The notes under the pieces are model-generated. The model searched no databases. It was not told the origin of the DNA and saw only the letters and a list, made by a program, of their open reading frames with translations. Position numbers and translations under genes: made by a program. Below are positions 24,496 to 32,431 of a stretch of 41,120 nt of DNA, one piece after another. Each line of letters begins with the position of its first letter. Positions within the stretch are counted from its first letter, which is position 1. This stretch comes from a candidate division WS1 bacterium (GTDB lineage Bacteria > Armatimonadota > Zipacnadia > Zipacnadales > Zipacnadaceae): contig JAAYIR010000163.1 in assembly GCA_012523355.1 (NCBI GenBank), forward strand, positions 1 to 41,120. The letters are read 5' to 3'.

Positions 24496-25371
24496 CTAGG
24501 CTCCTGCTCTTGCCAGGCGCGCCAGTTGTTGAATGTGCGCGGTCCGGGTGCCACAGCAGCCGCCAATGATTCGCACACCCAGTTCCAGAAGCTCCTGGGC
24601 GTAACGGCCGAAGTCCTCGGCACTTTGCCGGTAGGCAGTCCGGCCCTCCACCAGCTCAGGCTGGCCGGCATTGGGCTGAGCCATCAGCGGTCGGTCTGTG
24701 ACCTCGGCCATCTGACGCAAGGCCTCGCGCAGGCCTACCTGGTCTCCACAGTTAGCGCCGATGATGTCAACACCCAGCGCAGCCAGAGTATGAGCAGCCT
24801 GTTGCCCGTTGACGCCCATCATGGTCGCGCCCTGCGGGTTGGAGAAGGACATGGTCGCCGCCACTGGAAGCTGGCAACGGAGTTCACGGAGCGCCTCCAG
24901 CGCGGCTTCCACTTCCTCCAGCGCCTCGAAGGTCTCCAGCAGGACGAAGTCCACGTCGAGCGGCAGCATGACCTCCAGTTGCTGGCGGAAGCAGGCCACG
25001 GCCGGGGCGTGCGGCAGGTCGCCGTAGGGTTCCGGGAGATGTCCGGTGGGGCCGATGTTCAGCGCTAGTAGTGCCTCAGGACCGATAGCTTCGCGCGCGA
25101 GGCCGACCGCGGCGGTCTGGATGGCCGCCGCCTGCTCAGCCAGCCCAGCCCGCTCCAGCATGAGCAGGTTGCCCGCGAAGGTGTTGGTCTGGAAGACCTG
25201 CGCTCCCGCTGCCTGGTAGTCGCGGTGCACGCCCAGGATGGCGTCAGGCTGGGTGAGATTCAGCTCGGCGGTATTGCGGAAGGAGACCCCCCGCGCCGCG
25301 AGTTCCGAGCCCATGGCGCCCTCACAGACCAGCACATCCGATTTGATTCGCTCTAGCAGGGAGGGTCTCAT
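24496..25371 (-). CDS. homocysteine S-methyltransferase family protein
   Basis: The 291-residue product is a stand-alone Hcy-binding TIM barrel as found in the N-terminal module of MetH, MmuM and BHMT. Signatures are VCEGAMGSELAARG at residues 15-28, QVFQTNTFAGN, LNIGPTG, VLLETFEALEEVE, and the zinc-ligand segments GANCG (near 209) and GGCCGT (272-273). It transfers a methyl group to homocysteine from a donor not shown here. A URO-D-family gene is divergent across a 185-base gap. A promoter with very short leader lies upstream; the gene probably leads the transcript into gcvH. Confidence 0.93.
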   Translation of the reverse strand: MRPSLLERIKSDVLVCEGAMGSELAARGVSFRNTAELNLTQPDAILGVHRDYQAAGAQVFQTNTFAGNLLMLERAGLAEQAAAIQTAAVGLAREAIGPEALLALNIGPTGHLPEPYGDLPHAPAVACFRQQLEVMLPLDVDFVLLETFEALEEVEAALEALRELRCQLPVAATMSFSNPQGATMMGVNGQQAAHTLAALGVDIIGANCGDQVGLREALRQMAEVTDRPLMAQPNAGQPELVEGRTAYRQSAEDFGRYAQELLELGVRIIGGCCGTRTAHIQQLARLARAGA

Positions 25372-25382
25372 CGTGAATGCCT

Positions 25383-25411
25383 ATCTTAGCAGGGCGGAGC
25401 GCAACTGGCAA
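25383..25411 (-). promoter_or_regulatory. promoter of the homocysteine methyltransferase gene
   Basis: On the minus strand: TTGCCA (25411-25406), 17-base spacer, TAAGAT (25388-25383). The -10 ends 11 bases before the ATG, giving a leader of only about 4-5 bases and no room for a ribosome binding site. Confidence 0.55.
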
Positions 25412-25556
25412 GTGCAAGAGAAGACGAGGGCAGGCAGGCAGTAGCTGGAGAGGACTCAGACCCTAACGGGGCGGTTTGCAGGCCTGGCGATTGGGGAGCA
25501 TCGTCAAGGTTCCCGCAGCAGACGGCGCAGAAGGTGATAACATGTAGAACACGGAA

Positions 25557-26528
25557 ATGCAGCCACATCTCTCGACCCAGGTGATGATCTTGACGCCCAG
25601 AGAATCGCTTATCCAAGCCCTGCAACGCGCGAAGCCAGAAGGCCTGCCGCCGCATCTGGAGCTGGAGTTCCAGCTCTCCGCAATCACGCCGGGTATCGAA
25701 CAGAAGGCTTTGTATGCTGCGAACCTGGAAGGTGTCACCGGCAGGCGGCGGCAGGACCTGCTGAAACGCAATGCGGAGATGTGGGTTAAGGTGGCGGAGC
25801 GCTTCGACTGGTCCTGTATCACCGGCCTACACTGGCTGAACCTTGAGGACCAGGCGCAGAGCTTCGGATATGTGCGCGAGCTAGCCGGCGACACCTACAT
25901 GCTCAGTGCCTTCATTGACGGAACCTATGGCATTCCCAGCGGTCAGGATATGGTCGAGCACGTCATCTGGCTGACGGAGCATGAAGAAGAGGCGCTGCAA
26001 CAGGCGCAGGAGCGGGTGGATAGCGAAGTAGCGCGCGGGCGCGAGCTGATCCAGGCCGGCGCGGAGATTATCTTCATGTGCGCCGACTACTGTTTCAACG
26101 ACGGCCCCTTTCTCTCGCCGCGCATGTTCGCCAAGTATGTCACGCCTTTCCTCACGCAGCAGGTGCGGAGCCTACAGGAGGCCGGGGCCTTTGTGGTCAA
26201 GCATACTGATGGCGATATCATGCCGATTATTGATCAATTGGTCGCTTCCGGAGCAGATGCTCTGCACTCACTGGACCCCATGGCCGGGGTGGATATGGCC
26301 GAGGTCAAGCGGCGCTACGGCGACCGCCTGGCGCTAATCGGCAACGTCAACTGTGCCTGGGTGCAGGCGGGGACTCGCGAGCAGATCGAGCGGAGCGCGC
26401 GCTACTGTCTCAAGCACGGGGGCGTGAGCAGCGGTGGATATGTCTACTCGACGAGCAACTGCATCTTCGCCGGCGTGCCGCTGGAGAACTACGACTGGAT
26501 GCTGGAGATCAGGCGGGGGTGGGAGTAA
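25557..26528 (+). CDS. URO-D family protein (methyltransferase-like)
   Basis: The 323-residue product has the TIM-barrel pattern of the uroporphyrinogen decarboxylase/MtaA superfamily: LTPRESLIQALQRAKPEGLPP at the N-terminus, AGAEIIFMCADYCFNDGPFLSPRMFAKYV, VVKHTDGDIMPIIDQLVASGADALHSLDP and LALIGNVNC. These residues match the corrinoid- or cobalamin-linked methyltransferase branch more than HemE, since HemE's RQAGRYLPEY motif is absent. Alternative starts are GTG 25581 and ATG 25584; none has a strong ribosome binding site. Its pairing with a homocysteine methyltransferase suggests a methyl-transfer role, by inference. Confidence 0.85.
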   Translation: MQPHLSTQVMILTPRESLIQALQRAKPEGLPPHLELEFQLSAITPGIEQKALYAANLEGVTGRRRQDLLKRNAEMWVKVAERFDWSCITGLHWLNLEDQAQSFGYVRELAGDTYMLSAFIDGTYGIPSGQDMVEHVIWLTEHEEEALQQAQERVDSEVARGRELIQAGAEIIFMCADYCFNDGPFLSPRMFAKYVTPFLTQQVRSLQEAGAFVVKHTDGDIMPIIDQLVASGADALHSLDPMAGVDMAEVKRRYGDRLALIGNVNCAWVQAGTREQIERSARYCLKHGGVSSGGYVYSTSNCIFAGVPLENYDWMLEIRRGWE

Positions 26529-26556
26529 GCCAATTCCGGGGTGCCCTCACCCGCGA

Positions 26557-26585
26557 GGCCGCCAAGACGGACCGCCTTGGCGGCC
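26557..26585. terminator. symmetric hairpin between convergent genes
   Basis: GGCCGCCAAG pairs perfectly with CTTGGCGGCC around a 9-base loop, in the 84-base gap between the convergent URO-D-like gene and rmuC. There is no T-run on either strand, so it is either a hairpin that halts transcription poorly on its own or an RNA end-stabilising structure. Confidence 0.45.
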
Positions 26586-26612
26586 AGATGGCAGTCGTCA
26601 AGAGCGAGAAGC

Positions 26613-27827
26613 TCATGAATCGGTGTGAGTACCCTCCTCGACGTCGGGCAGTGGGCGCAGCGCCACCTCCACGCTCTCCAACTCCTCCGCCTCGGCCTGC
26701 AACTGGGCGCCCTTGAGCTCCGTGACCCGCCGCCCCGCGGGCAAGACGCGGCCCTGATAGGAGCCCACGGCGTCGTTGTAGGCCTCTTCGGCGGCCTTCA
26801 GGCTCTTACCCAGGCGGGCGAAGTGCTGGACAAAGGTACTGATGCGCTTGAAGAGCTCGCGGCTGGCCTCGGCAATCTGGTCAGCGTTCTCCACCACCTC
26901 ATGCTTCTGCCAGAACAACCCCACGGTGCGCAGGAGCGCGACCAGGCTGGCCGGGGAGCAGAGCAGTACACGGCGCTGCATGGCCCAGCTGAGCAGCTCT
27001 TGATCCTGCTCGATGGCGGCGCTGAAGAAGGACTCGCCGGGCAGGAACAGGCAGACCAGGTCGAGGTTATCGCCAAAGGGGAGGGTGTAGTCACGACTGG
27101 CCAAGGCCTGGACATGCTGGCGGACCTGCTTCGCGTGACGAGAGAGGGCGGCTTTGTGGGCGGCCTCGTCGGTGGCCTCTGCGGCCTCGAAGTAGGCATC
27201 CATGGGGGCCTTGGCATCCACCACGATGGTGCGCTCGCCGGGGAGCGTTACCAGTAGGTCCGGGCGCTGGCTACCCCCTTCGCCGGAGACAGTGGCCTGC
27301 TCCAGGAAGTCGTAGTGCTCCGAGAGGCCGGCCAGTTCCACCACCCGGCGGAGCGTGAGCTCGCCCCACGCCCCACGCATCTGCGGCGCGCGCAGCGTAC
27401 GTACCAGCGCATCGGTTTCACGATTGAGTTCCTGGAGCTGCTGGTTCAGGGAGCCGTACGCCTTCTGGCGCGCCTCCTCCAGAGCGTGAATCTGGTCCTC
27501 GTAGCGCTTGAGGGCCTCCTGCAGCGGCTGCACCAGGCTGGTCAGGTCGCCGTCGGCCTTAGTCATCAGCGTTTCGAGTTGGGCGCGGTGCTGTTCCAGA
27601 AGCGTAGGGCTAAGCATCTGGAAGACCTCCAGGGCCGCGGCCTTGAAGCGGTCCGTCTGTTCCTCGACGTCCTTCTGGGCTTCGGCCAAGAGCGTTTCGG
27701 CACGCACGCGGGCCTGCTCGACCTGGTTGAGGTCGGTCTGGCGCTTGCGGTCGGCGATCAGCCACGCGAGTACTGCGCCCAGGGCCATGCCGATTAGCGC
27801 TCCAATAACCGCACTGGTTACATCCAT
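26613..27827 (-). CDS. rmuC: DNA recombination protein RmuC
   Basis: The 404-residue RmuC-family protein has an N-terminal membrane segment (residues 5-25), then a long coiled coil (about 30-140). The RmuC nuclease-like domain (about 145-350) contains the diagnostic RGAWGELTLRRVVELAGL, RPDLLVTLPGERTIVVDAKAPMDAY and FLPGESFFSAA. RmuC homologues limit inversion at short repeats; the PD-(D/E)XK-like residues D and K in VVDAKAP are conserved. GGAAGG lies about 11 bases before the ATG. Confidence 0.95.
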   Translation of the reverse strand: MDVTSAVIGALIGMALGAVLAWLIADRKRQTDLNQVEQARVRAETLLAEAQKDVEEQTDRFKAAALEVFQMLSPTLLEQHRAQLETLMTKADGDLTSLVQPLQEALKRYEDQIHALEEARQKAYGSLNQQLQELNRETDALVRTLRAPQMRGAWGELTLRRVVELAGLSEHYDFLEQATVSGEGGSQRPDLLVTLPGERTIVVDAKAPMDAYFEAAEATDEAAHKAALSRHAKQVRQHVQALASRDYTLPFGDNLDLVCLFLPGESFFSAAIEQDQELLSWAMQRRVLLCSPASLVALLRTVGLFWQKHEVVENADQIAEASRELFKRISTFVQHFARLGKSLKAAEEAYNDAVGSYQGRVLPAGRRVTELKGAQLQAEAEELESVEVALRPLPDVEEGTHTDS

Positions 27828-28045
27828 GATTGATTCCGCCTTCCGTGGCGTGGTGTCCTTTCTTTCGCCAGGAACAGGGGCGCGTCCTTTGCAGAAAAGG
27901 GATTAGGGCGAAGAGGGGCGAGACATGACGAAGATTATCGGTAGAGGAGGTTTAGAGTTGCGCACTTTTTTGGGGCGTAGAGCGTCTATCAGGCAAGTCT
28001 GGGGGGGGCGGAACAACTGTCCCAACGTACAAGGAGGACACAAGC

Positions 28046-28870
28046 ATGAAGCATCTGTGGTCAACGCTGACCCTATTAGTGATGGGGACGTTGGTGGGGC
28101 TGGTAGTGGCACCGGCATACGCGGATGAAGCCGTGACTGCGGCGCAGCAGGCGCTGGCGGCCATGCACGAATCGCTGCTCAACCCGGAGGGAACGGCGGC
28201 CCAGGAACTGGAGGGAAGAGTGGTGGCATCCGAGCCGGCAGCTTTCGCCGAGGCGAATACGCTGGCGTTGCTGCAGTTCGTGAGCCTGCTGGGGCTGCAG
28301 ATAGCGCCCACCGCAGTAATGTCCGAGGAGGGCGCCACTGCGAGTGTGACGGTGGACCCGGAGCCCCTCAAGCTGGTGATGGTGAAGCAGGAGGACCAGT
28401 GGAAGGTGGACTTGAAGGCTACTCTCGAGGCCCTGCCCGAGGCGACCCGGGCGGCGCTGGAGCGCATGGTTCAAGCGGGGCAGCCGGGCGATGATCAACC
28501 TCAGGCGTCTGAGGCTCCGGGCACAGTCAGCGAAGTCACCGACGAGACTTTCGGGGACAAGGTAACGCGGGCGACAGGCTGGGTGCTGGTGGACTTTGGC
28601 GCAGACTGGTGCCCTCCGTGCAAGGCGCTAGAGCCGGTACTGAAGGAACTGGCGCCGGAGTATACCGGCAAACTCACGTTCTTGTCCCTGGATGTTGACG
28701 GAAGCCCCGAGAGCGCACGTGCCTACAATGTCCGTGGCGTGCCCACCATGATTATCTTCCAGAACGGGCTGGTGGCCGGCCAGCATGTGGGTTACCTGGC
28801 CAAAGAGCCCCTCAAGCAGTGGATTGATGGGGTGCTGGCGGGAACAGCAGCGGCGAACGGCATCCGGTAG
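28046..28870 (+). CDS. secreted thioredoxin with N-terminal helper domain
   Basis: The 274-residue product has a signal peptide (residues 1-26). A domain of about 110 residues ends in VMVKQEDQWKVDLKATLEALPEAT; it resembles an NTF2-like fold and recurs in the next gene. After an acidic linker comes a thioredoxin domain (about 160-265) with active site WCPPC in FGADWCPPCKALEP and the cis-proline in RGVPTMIIF. It probably acts on disulfides outside the cytoplasm. AAGGAGGA precedes the ATG. It is first of three genes that include a second thioredoxin. Confidence 0.9.
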   Translation: MKHLWSTLTLLVMGTLVGLVVAPAYADEAVTAAQQALAAMHESLLNPEGTAAQELEGRVVASEPAAFAEANTLALLQFVSLLGLQIAPTAVMSEEGATASVTVDPEPLKLVMVKQEDQWKVDLKATLEALPEATRAALERMVQAGQPGDDQPQASEAPGTVSEVTDETFGDKVTRATGWVLVDFGADWCPPCKALEPVLKELAPEYTGKLTFLSLDVDGSPESARAYNVRGVPTMIIFQNGLVAGQHVGYLAKEPLKQWIDGVLAGTAAANGIR

Positions 28871-28902
28871 GCGACGGGAGGCCGCGCTAGGGAGGGATGG
28901 CG

Positions 28903-29760
28903 ATGTCTCTGTCAGTGCGAGGGTGGCTCGCGTTGTCGGCGCTCTGTCTACTGGGAGGTCTGGCCGCCAAGGCTGAGGAGGCTCCCGCTCAACCAGCAAG
29001 CCCGGAAGCTACGGTCAGCCGCTTGCTGGAGTATTTCCGCGGGAGTGCGGTAGGCAGGTACCGGGGCGGGAACCTGGGTGAACTCCTGGCGCCGGGAAGT
29101 GAGCAAACCCAGCTTCGGCAGTGGTACAGCTACCTGGCGGCCTATGCGCTGGTGGCAGCGGGGCGTGCGCCGGAGACGCAGATCACTGGCGATACTGCCA
29201 AGGTCGTGGTGCCGGCGCAACCGCTGACGGTCATGCTCAAGCAGATTGAGGGCAAGTGGCTGATGGACCTGCCGGCAACCCTAGCGGCCATGCCGGAGGC
29301 AACGCAGAACACGATGAAGGCCCAGCAGTGCATGGGGGCTCTGTGGCGGCTGGCGAGCGCTGTCCGGCAGTACGCAGACAAACACGAGGGCGCGCTGCCC
29401 TCGGCGGAGACCTGGCGCGATGACCTGGCCGAGGCGCTGGGCGGCGCGGAGGCGATGAGGTCCGTGCGCTGCCCCCTGGCGTCTCCCGGTGTGTCGGGAT
29501 TCGCCATGAATGAAGCTCTGAGCGGCAAGTCGCTCAAGAGCATTGACCGGCCGGAGGCGACAGTGCTGTTCTTCGAGTCGGACCGGGAGGGCCCGAACCC
29601 GTGCGGTGGGGAGGAGGCACTCGCGGCCCCTCGGCATGAGGGCGGCAACTACTACGTCATGGCGAATCTGCAGGTCAGATACAACCAGGCGCCGCCGAGC
29701 TTCACCTACGTGCAGAAGGCGCCACCACCGGTCAACGCCGGGGGTCCGCCGCCGCAGTAA
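28903..29760 (+). CDS. secreted protein with shared helper domain and prepilin-like C-terminus
   Basis: The product of about 285 residues has a signal peptide, then the same helper domain as the upstream thioredoxin (LTVMLKQIEGKWLMDLPATLAAMPEAT compared with LKLVMVKQEDQWKVDLKATLEALPEAT). The C-terminal half (about 150-270) reads like the soluble part of planctomycete/armatimonadete pseudopilins: RLASAVRQYADKHEGALPSAETWRDDL, GFAMNEALSGKSL, ATVLFFESD and RHEGGNYYVMANLQVRY. It lacks the N-terminal prepilin helix. I start at ATG 28903, which has AGGGAGG 6 bases upstream, rather than the track's 28897. It is 32 bases after the thioredoxin gene. Confidence 0.78.
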   Translation: MSLSVRGWLALSALCLLGGLAAKAEEAPAQPASPEATVSRLLEYFRGSAVGRYRGGNLGELLAPGSEQTQLRQWYSYLAAYALVAAGRAPETQITGDTAKVVVPAQPLTVMLKQIEGKWLMDLPATLAAMPEATQNTMKAQQCMGALWRLASAVRQYADKHEGALPSAETWRDDLAEALGGAEAMRSVRCPLASPGVSGFAMNEALSGKSLKSIDRPEATVLFFESDREGPNPCGGEEALAAPRHEGGNYYVMANLQVRYNQAPPSFTYVQKAPPPVNAGGPPPQ

Positions 29761-29779
29761 CAGATCCCAGGAGGCAGTG

Positions 29780-30118
29780 ATGGCAACCGAGGAGCGCAAG
29801 CTGGTGGAACTAGCCGATGATAGTTGTGAGCGCGAGGCGAAAGGTGAGGGCTGGCGCCTGGTGGAGTTCTACTCCCAGTGGTGCCCGCACTGCCGGGCTT
29901 TTCGTCCCACGCTGGAGCGGGTGGCGTCGGAGTACACAGGGCCGGTGGGGTTCTACGCCGCGGATGTAGAGCACTGCCGGGAAGCCGCCGAGCGGTTGGG
30001 GATCATGTCCATTCCGACCCTGGTCTTGCTACGGGACGGGGAACAGGTGGAGATGCACGTGGGAGGTATGGGCGCCTCTGAACTGGTGGAATGGCTGAAG
30101 GAGAAGACGGGGGACTAG
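29780..30118 (+). CDS. cytoplasmic thioredoxin-fold protein
   Basis: The 112-residue product is a single thioredoxin domain without signal peptide. The active site is WCPHC in FYSQWCPHCRAFRPTLE, with cis-proline in MSIPTLVLL and the C-terminal helix ELVEWLKEK. A glutaredoxin-like CPHC rather than CGPC suggests a DsbA-type or specialised redox potential. The start is ATG 29780 with AGGAGG 5 bases upstream; the track ORF began 79 codons earlier in the wrong place. The TAG stop lies inside the left end of the adjacent inverted-repeat element. Confidence 0.9.
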   Translation: MATEERKLVELADDSCEREAKGEGWRLVEFYSQWCPHCRAFRPTLERVASEYTGPVGFYAADVEHCREAAERLGIMSIPTLVLLRDGEQVEMHVGGMGASELVEWLKEKTGD

Positions 30119-30250
30119 AAGCTGTTTCGAAACCCGGTGGCACCGGCGTGTCGCCGGTGCGGCCTGGGCAGAAACCGAGTATACAGGCGATTTCCGCAGT
30201 TCGCGACAGGCGGGACGCCTGTCCTACCCGGGTTTTGAAACAGCTTCTAG
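30115..30250. mobile_element. MITE-like element with 23-bp terminal inverted repeats
   Basis: A 136-bp non-coding unit. CTAGAAGCTGTTTCGAAACCCGG at 30115-30137 is the reverse complement of 30228-30250 with a single mismatch. Inside are two 19-base hairpins, each an 8-bp stem with a 3-base loop, at 30141-30159 (CACCGGCG/CGCCGGTG) and 30205-30223 (GACAGGCG/CGCCTGTC). CTAG at both extreme ends could be part of the repeats or a target duplication. No transposase is present. It lies between convergent genes and supplies the TAG stop of the thioredoxin. Confidence 0.75.
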
Positions 30251-30258
30251 CCCGGGAG

Positions 30259-30444
30259 TCAACGCCGATCGGCCAGCAGACAGCCGGCGACGCCGATATT
30301 CTCGCCGGGTAACTCGTGAATCAGGACCGTGATGGTCTCTGCAGGCAGACCATAGGTCTCGGAGACGAGTGCGGTGATCTTGTCCACCAGCTCGCGTTTC
30401 TTCTCGGTGGGGATTTCGCGGGCCTGGATGGTGACAATGGGCAT
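30259..30444 (-). CDS. 4-oxalocrotonate tautomerase family protein
   Basis: A 61-residue tautomerase subunit. After Met removal, Pro2 supplies the catalytic proline (MPIVTIQAREIPTEKKRELVDKI), followed by TYGLPAETITVLIHELPGENIGVAG, typical of 4-OT/DmpI/YwhB-like enzymes. The physiological substrate is unknown; no aromatic-degradation genes are near. GGAG lies 11 bases before the ATG. It ends 9 bases from the MITE-like element and starts 30 bases after the FHA-domain gene, so it is probably co-transcribed with it. Confidence 0.92.
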   Translation of the reverse strand: MPIVTIQAREIPTEKKRELVDKITALVSETYGLPAETITVLIHELPGENIGVAGCLLADRR

Positions 30445-30474
30445 GTGAGGGTGGTCTCCTTCTGCGGTGGGACA

Positions 30475-32310
30475 CTATTCCGAATTCGCCCGATCTGGCT
30501 CCGAGGGCGCGATGAGCACCGCCTGGTAGAAGCCAGCAGCCACCAGGGCCTCCACGATCTTGCCTGCGCTCGCCAGGAGAGCTCCCTGGAGGCCCGGCTC
30601 GGCACTGAGGGTGATGGTGGCGTCCGCGCACCCCAGTGTTTCACAGAGGGCGACTACCACGCCGCGCGGAGGTTGGACTCCGTGAAGCGCCGTGCGGAGT
30701 TGCTCTACACTCGGAACGTCGGCTGGTTGCGCAGACAAGGGTCGAAGGTCAGCGCCCCGGCCGTCACTCGTCCAGAAGACACCGCCGCTGTGGTGGAGAT
30801 TGCTCTCGGAGGTCACCGCGAGAAAATCCTTGACGTCCATTGTCAGCGGCGCTCTTTCCACCGGTGTGTGAATGCTGATGGCGGAGGGAGTCGCATCCGG
30901 GGCCTCCACAGAGGGGGCCTGTTGCACCGGAAGCTCTTCGGGTGCCGGCGCCTCCACCGGAGGTTCCTCGGCAGGTGGAGACTCCTCTACGGGCAGAGGC
31001 TGCTCCTCGAGGGGCTCGGCGGCCTCGCTGGGGAGAGGCGGTTGCGCCGCTGCGACGGTCTCTTGGGCAGGGGGTTCGCTGACGGGCACTTCTGGCCCGG
31101 CCTCGACTTCGGGTGCGGCCGCGGGCACTGTCGTTAGCGTCTCGGAGGTCTCCGGGGCCAACTCCTGCTCGTAGAGTTGAGGCTCTTCCTGGAGTTCCTC
31201 CTCCTCGATGGGGGTCTGGGCGGCACGCTCAGCAGCGGCCTTGCGGAGGGCAGCCAGGGTGTCGTCGAGCGCTGGGCCTGGCTCGGCAGATTCCGGCGGA
31301 GCCTCTTGCTCCTGGGTCTCCACCTCCTCCAGATCCGCCTGCTGGTCGGCGGTACGCAGTTCCGCCTCGACCTCCTCAAACTCCGGCGACTGCTCGATGA
31401 ACCACAGTCCGCCAGCACCGATGGCATCAGGGTTCTTGGGGAGACGTACGGCCACGAGAATGGGATAGCCGCGCGCACTCTCGCAGTCGGGAATGGGGAC
31501 CCATTCTTCCTCTGCGGCAACCTTACGCCGCATACGCATCCCCAGCAGGCGCATGTTCAAATTGCGGTAGTTGTAGTGCTGGCCTCGATGGTCGGGGAAG
31601 GCCTCGCAGACCGTACATCCCATCATGTCGTCCGACCCCCCAGTCTCCGTATCAGGAGCCAGCTGTTCTTCGGCTGTCTCTTCTTCATCTAGACTCCAAC
31701 TGGTCCCGAAGAGGTCGTCTTCTGCGGTTTTCGGTTCTGAGGGCGCAGTCAGCGGCGCCTCGGTGGGGACCTCGCTGCCAGGCTCCAGGGGTGGAGGCCC
31801 GAGTTCAGCCTCGAGAGAGGTCCCAAGTTGCGGCTCGCCCTCGCCGGAAGTCTCGGCAGTCGGCGCTTCTGCGGCGGTGTCGGCAGGGATCGCTTCCTCC
31901 GCAGGGATTTCCTGAAGCAAGTCCTCCAGAGCTTCTGACTCGGGAGTGGCCTCCAACTGATCTTCAGGTTCTGCGGCTGGCTCGGGCGCAGTCTCCTGAA
32001 TGAGAATGATGGTGCTGCGACCCAGGCGAAGCTTCACTCCGGGGTTGAGAACAGCAGGTTCCCGGAGCCGGGTACGTGCGATGAAGGTACCGTTCATGCT
32101 ACCTTCATCGGCAACCATCCAGTCGGTGCCCTGCCGGAAGAGGCGAGCGTGGAAGCGGGAAACCAGGCGGTCGCCAGCCAGGCACAGATGATTGGCGGGA
32201 TCGCGCCCGATAGTGAACTCATCGCCTTCGATGAGCATCTCTCGTTCGCCGTCCTGCTCGCTTCTCACCAACAGCTTGCTTACCGGGGGCGTGTGACCGG
32301 ACGCACCCAT
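30475..32310 (-). CDS. FHA-domain protein with Cys2/His2 module and acidic linkers
   Basis: The 611-residue product has an FHA domain at about 12-105 (IGRDPANHLCL, SRFHARL, NGTFI) that should bind phosphothreonine peptides. A 120-residue Glu/Pro/Ala-rich linker follows. Next is a module (about 230-305) with C-x2-C-x5-H-x3-H at Cys232, Cys235, His241 and His245 (GCTVCEAFPDHRGQHY). A second long acidic linker (about 310-480) leads to a C-terminal domain (about 495-605; VPSVEQLRTALHGV and ITLSAEPGLQGALLASAGKIVEALVAAGFYQAVLIA). The last two domains recur in the next gene upstream. No TM segment is visible. Function unknown; a signalling scaffold is an inference. Confidence 0.85.
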   Translation of the reverse strand: MGASGHTPPVSKLLVRSEQDGEREMLIEGDEFTIGRDPANHLCLAGDRLVSRFHARLFRQGTDWMVADEGSMNGTFIARTRLREPAVLNPGVKLRLGRSTIILIQETAPEPAAEPEDQLEATPESEALEDLLQEIPAEEAIPADTAAEAPTAETSGEGEPQLGTSLEAELGPPPLEPGSEVPTEAPLTAPSEPKTAEDDLFGTSWSLDEEETAEEQLAPDTETGGSDDMMGCTVCEAFPDHRGQHYNYRNLNMRLLGMRMRRKVAAEEEWVPIPDCESARGYPILVAVRLPKNPDAIGAGGLWFIEQSPEFEEVEAELRTADQQADLEEVETQEQEAPPESAEPGPALDDTLAALRKAAAERAAQTPIEEEELQEEPQLYEQELAPETSETLTTVPAAAPEVEAGPEVPVSEPPAQETVAAAQPPLPSEAAEPLEEQPLPVEESPPAEEPPVEAPAPEELPVQQAPSVEAPDATPSAISIHTPVERAPLTMDVKDFLAVTSESNLHHSGGVFWTSDGRGADLRPLSAQPADVPSVEQLRTALHGVQPPRGVVVALCETLGCADATITLSAEPGLQGALLASAGKIVEALVAAGFYQAVLIAPSEPDRANSE

Positions 32311-32431
32311 GCTTCATCTACACCTGCCTAGTGGTGCATCTGGGAAGACGTCACTGGCCGGCAGACTTGTGTGTCCGCCCGTCGCGTCGCCGCCCGACGG
32401 CCAGTATCTCTGCAGCGCCGGGTCACCAAGC

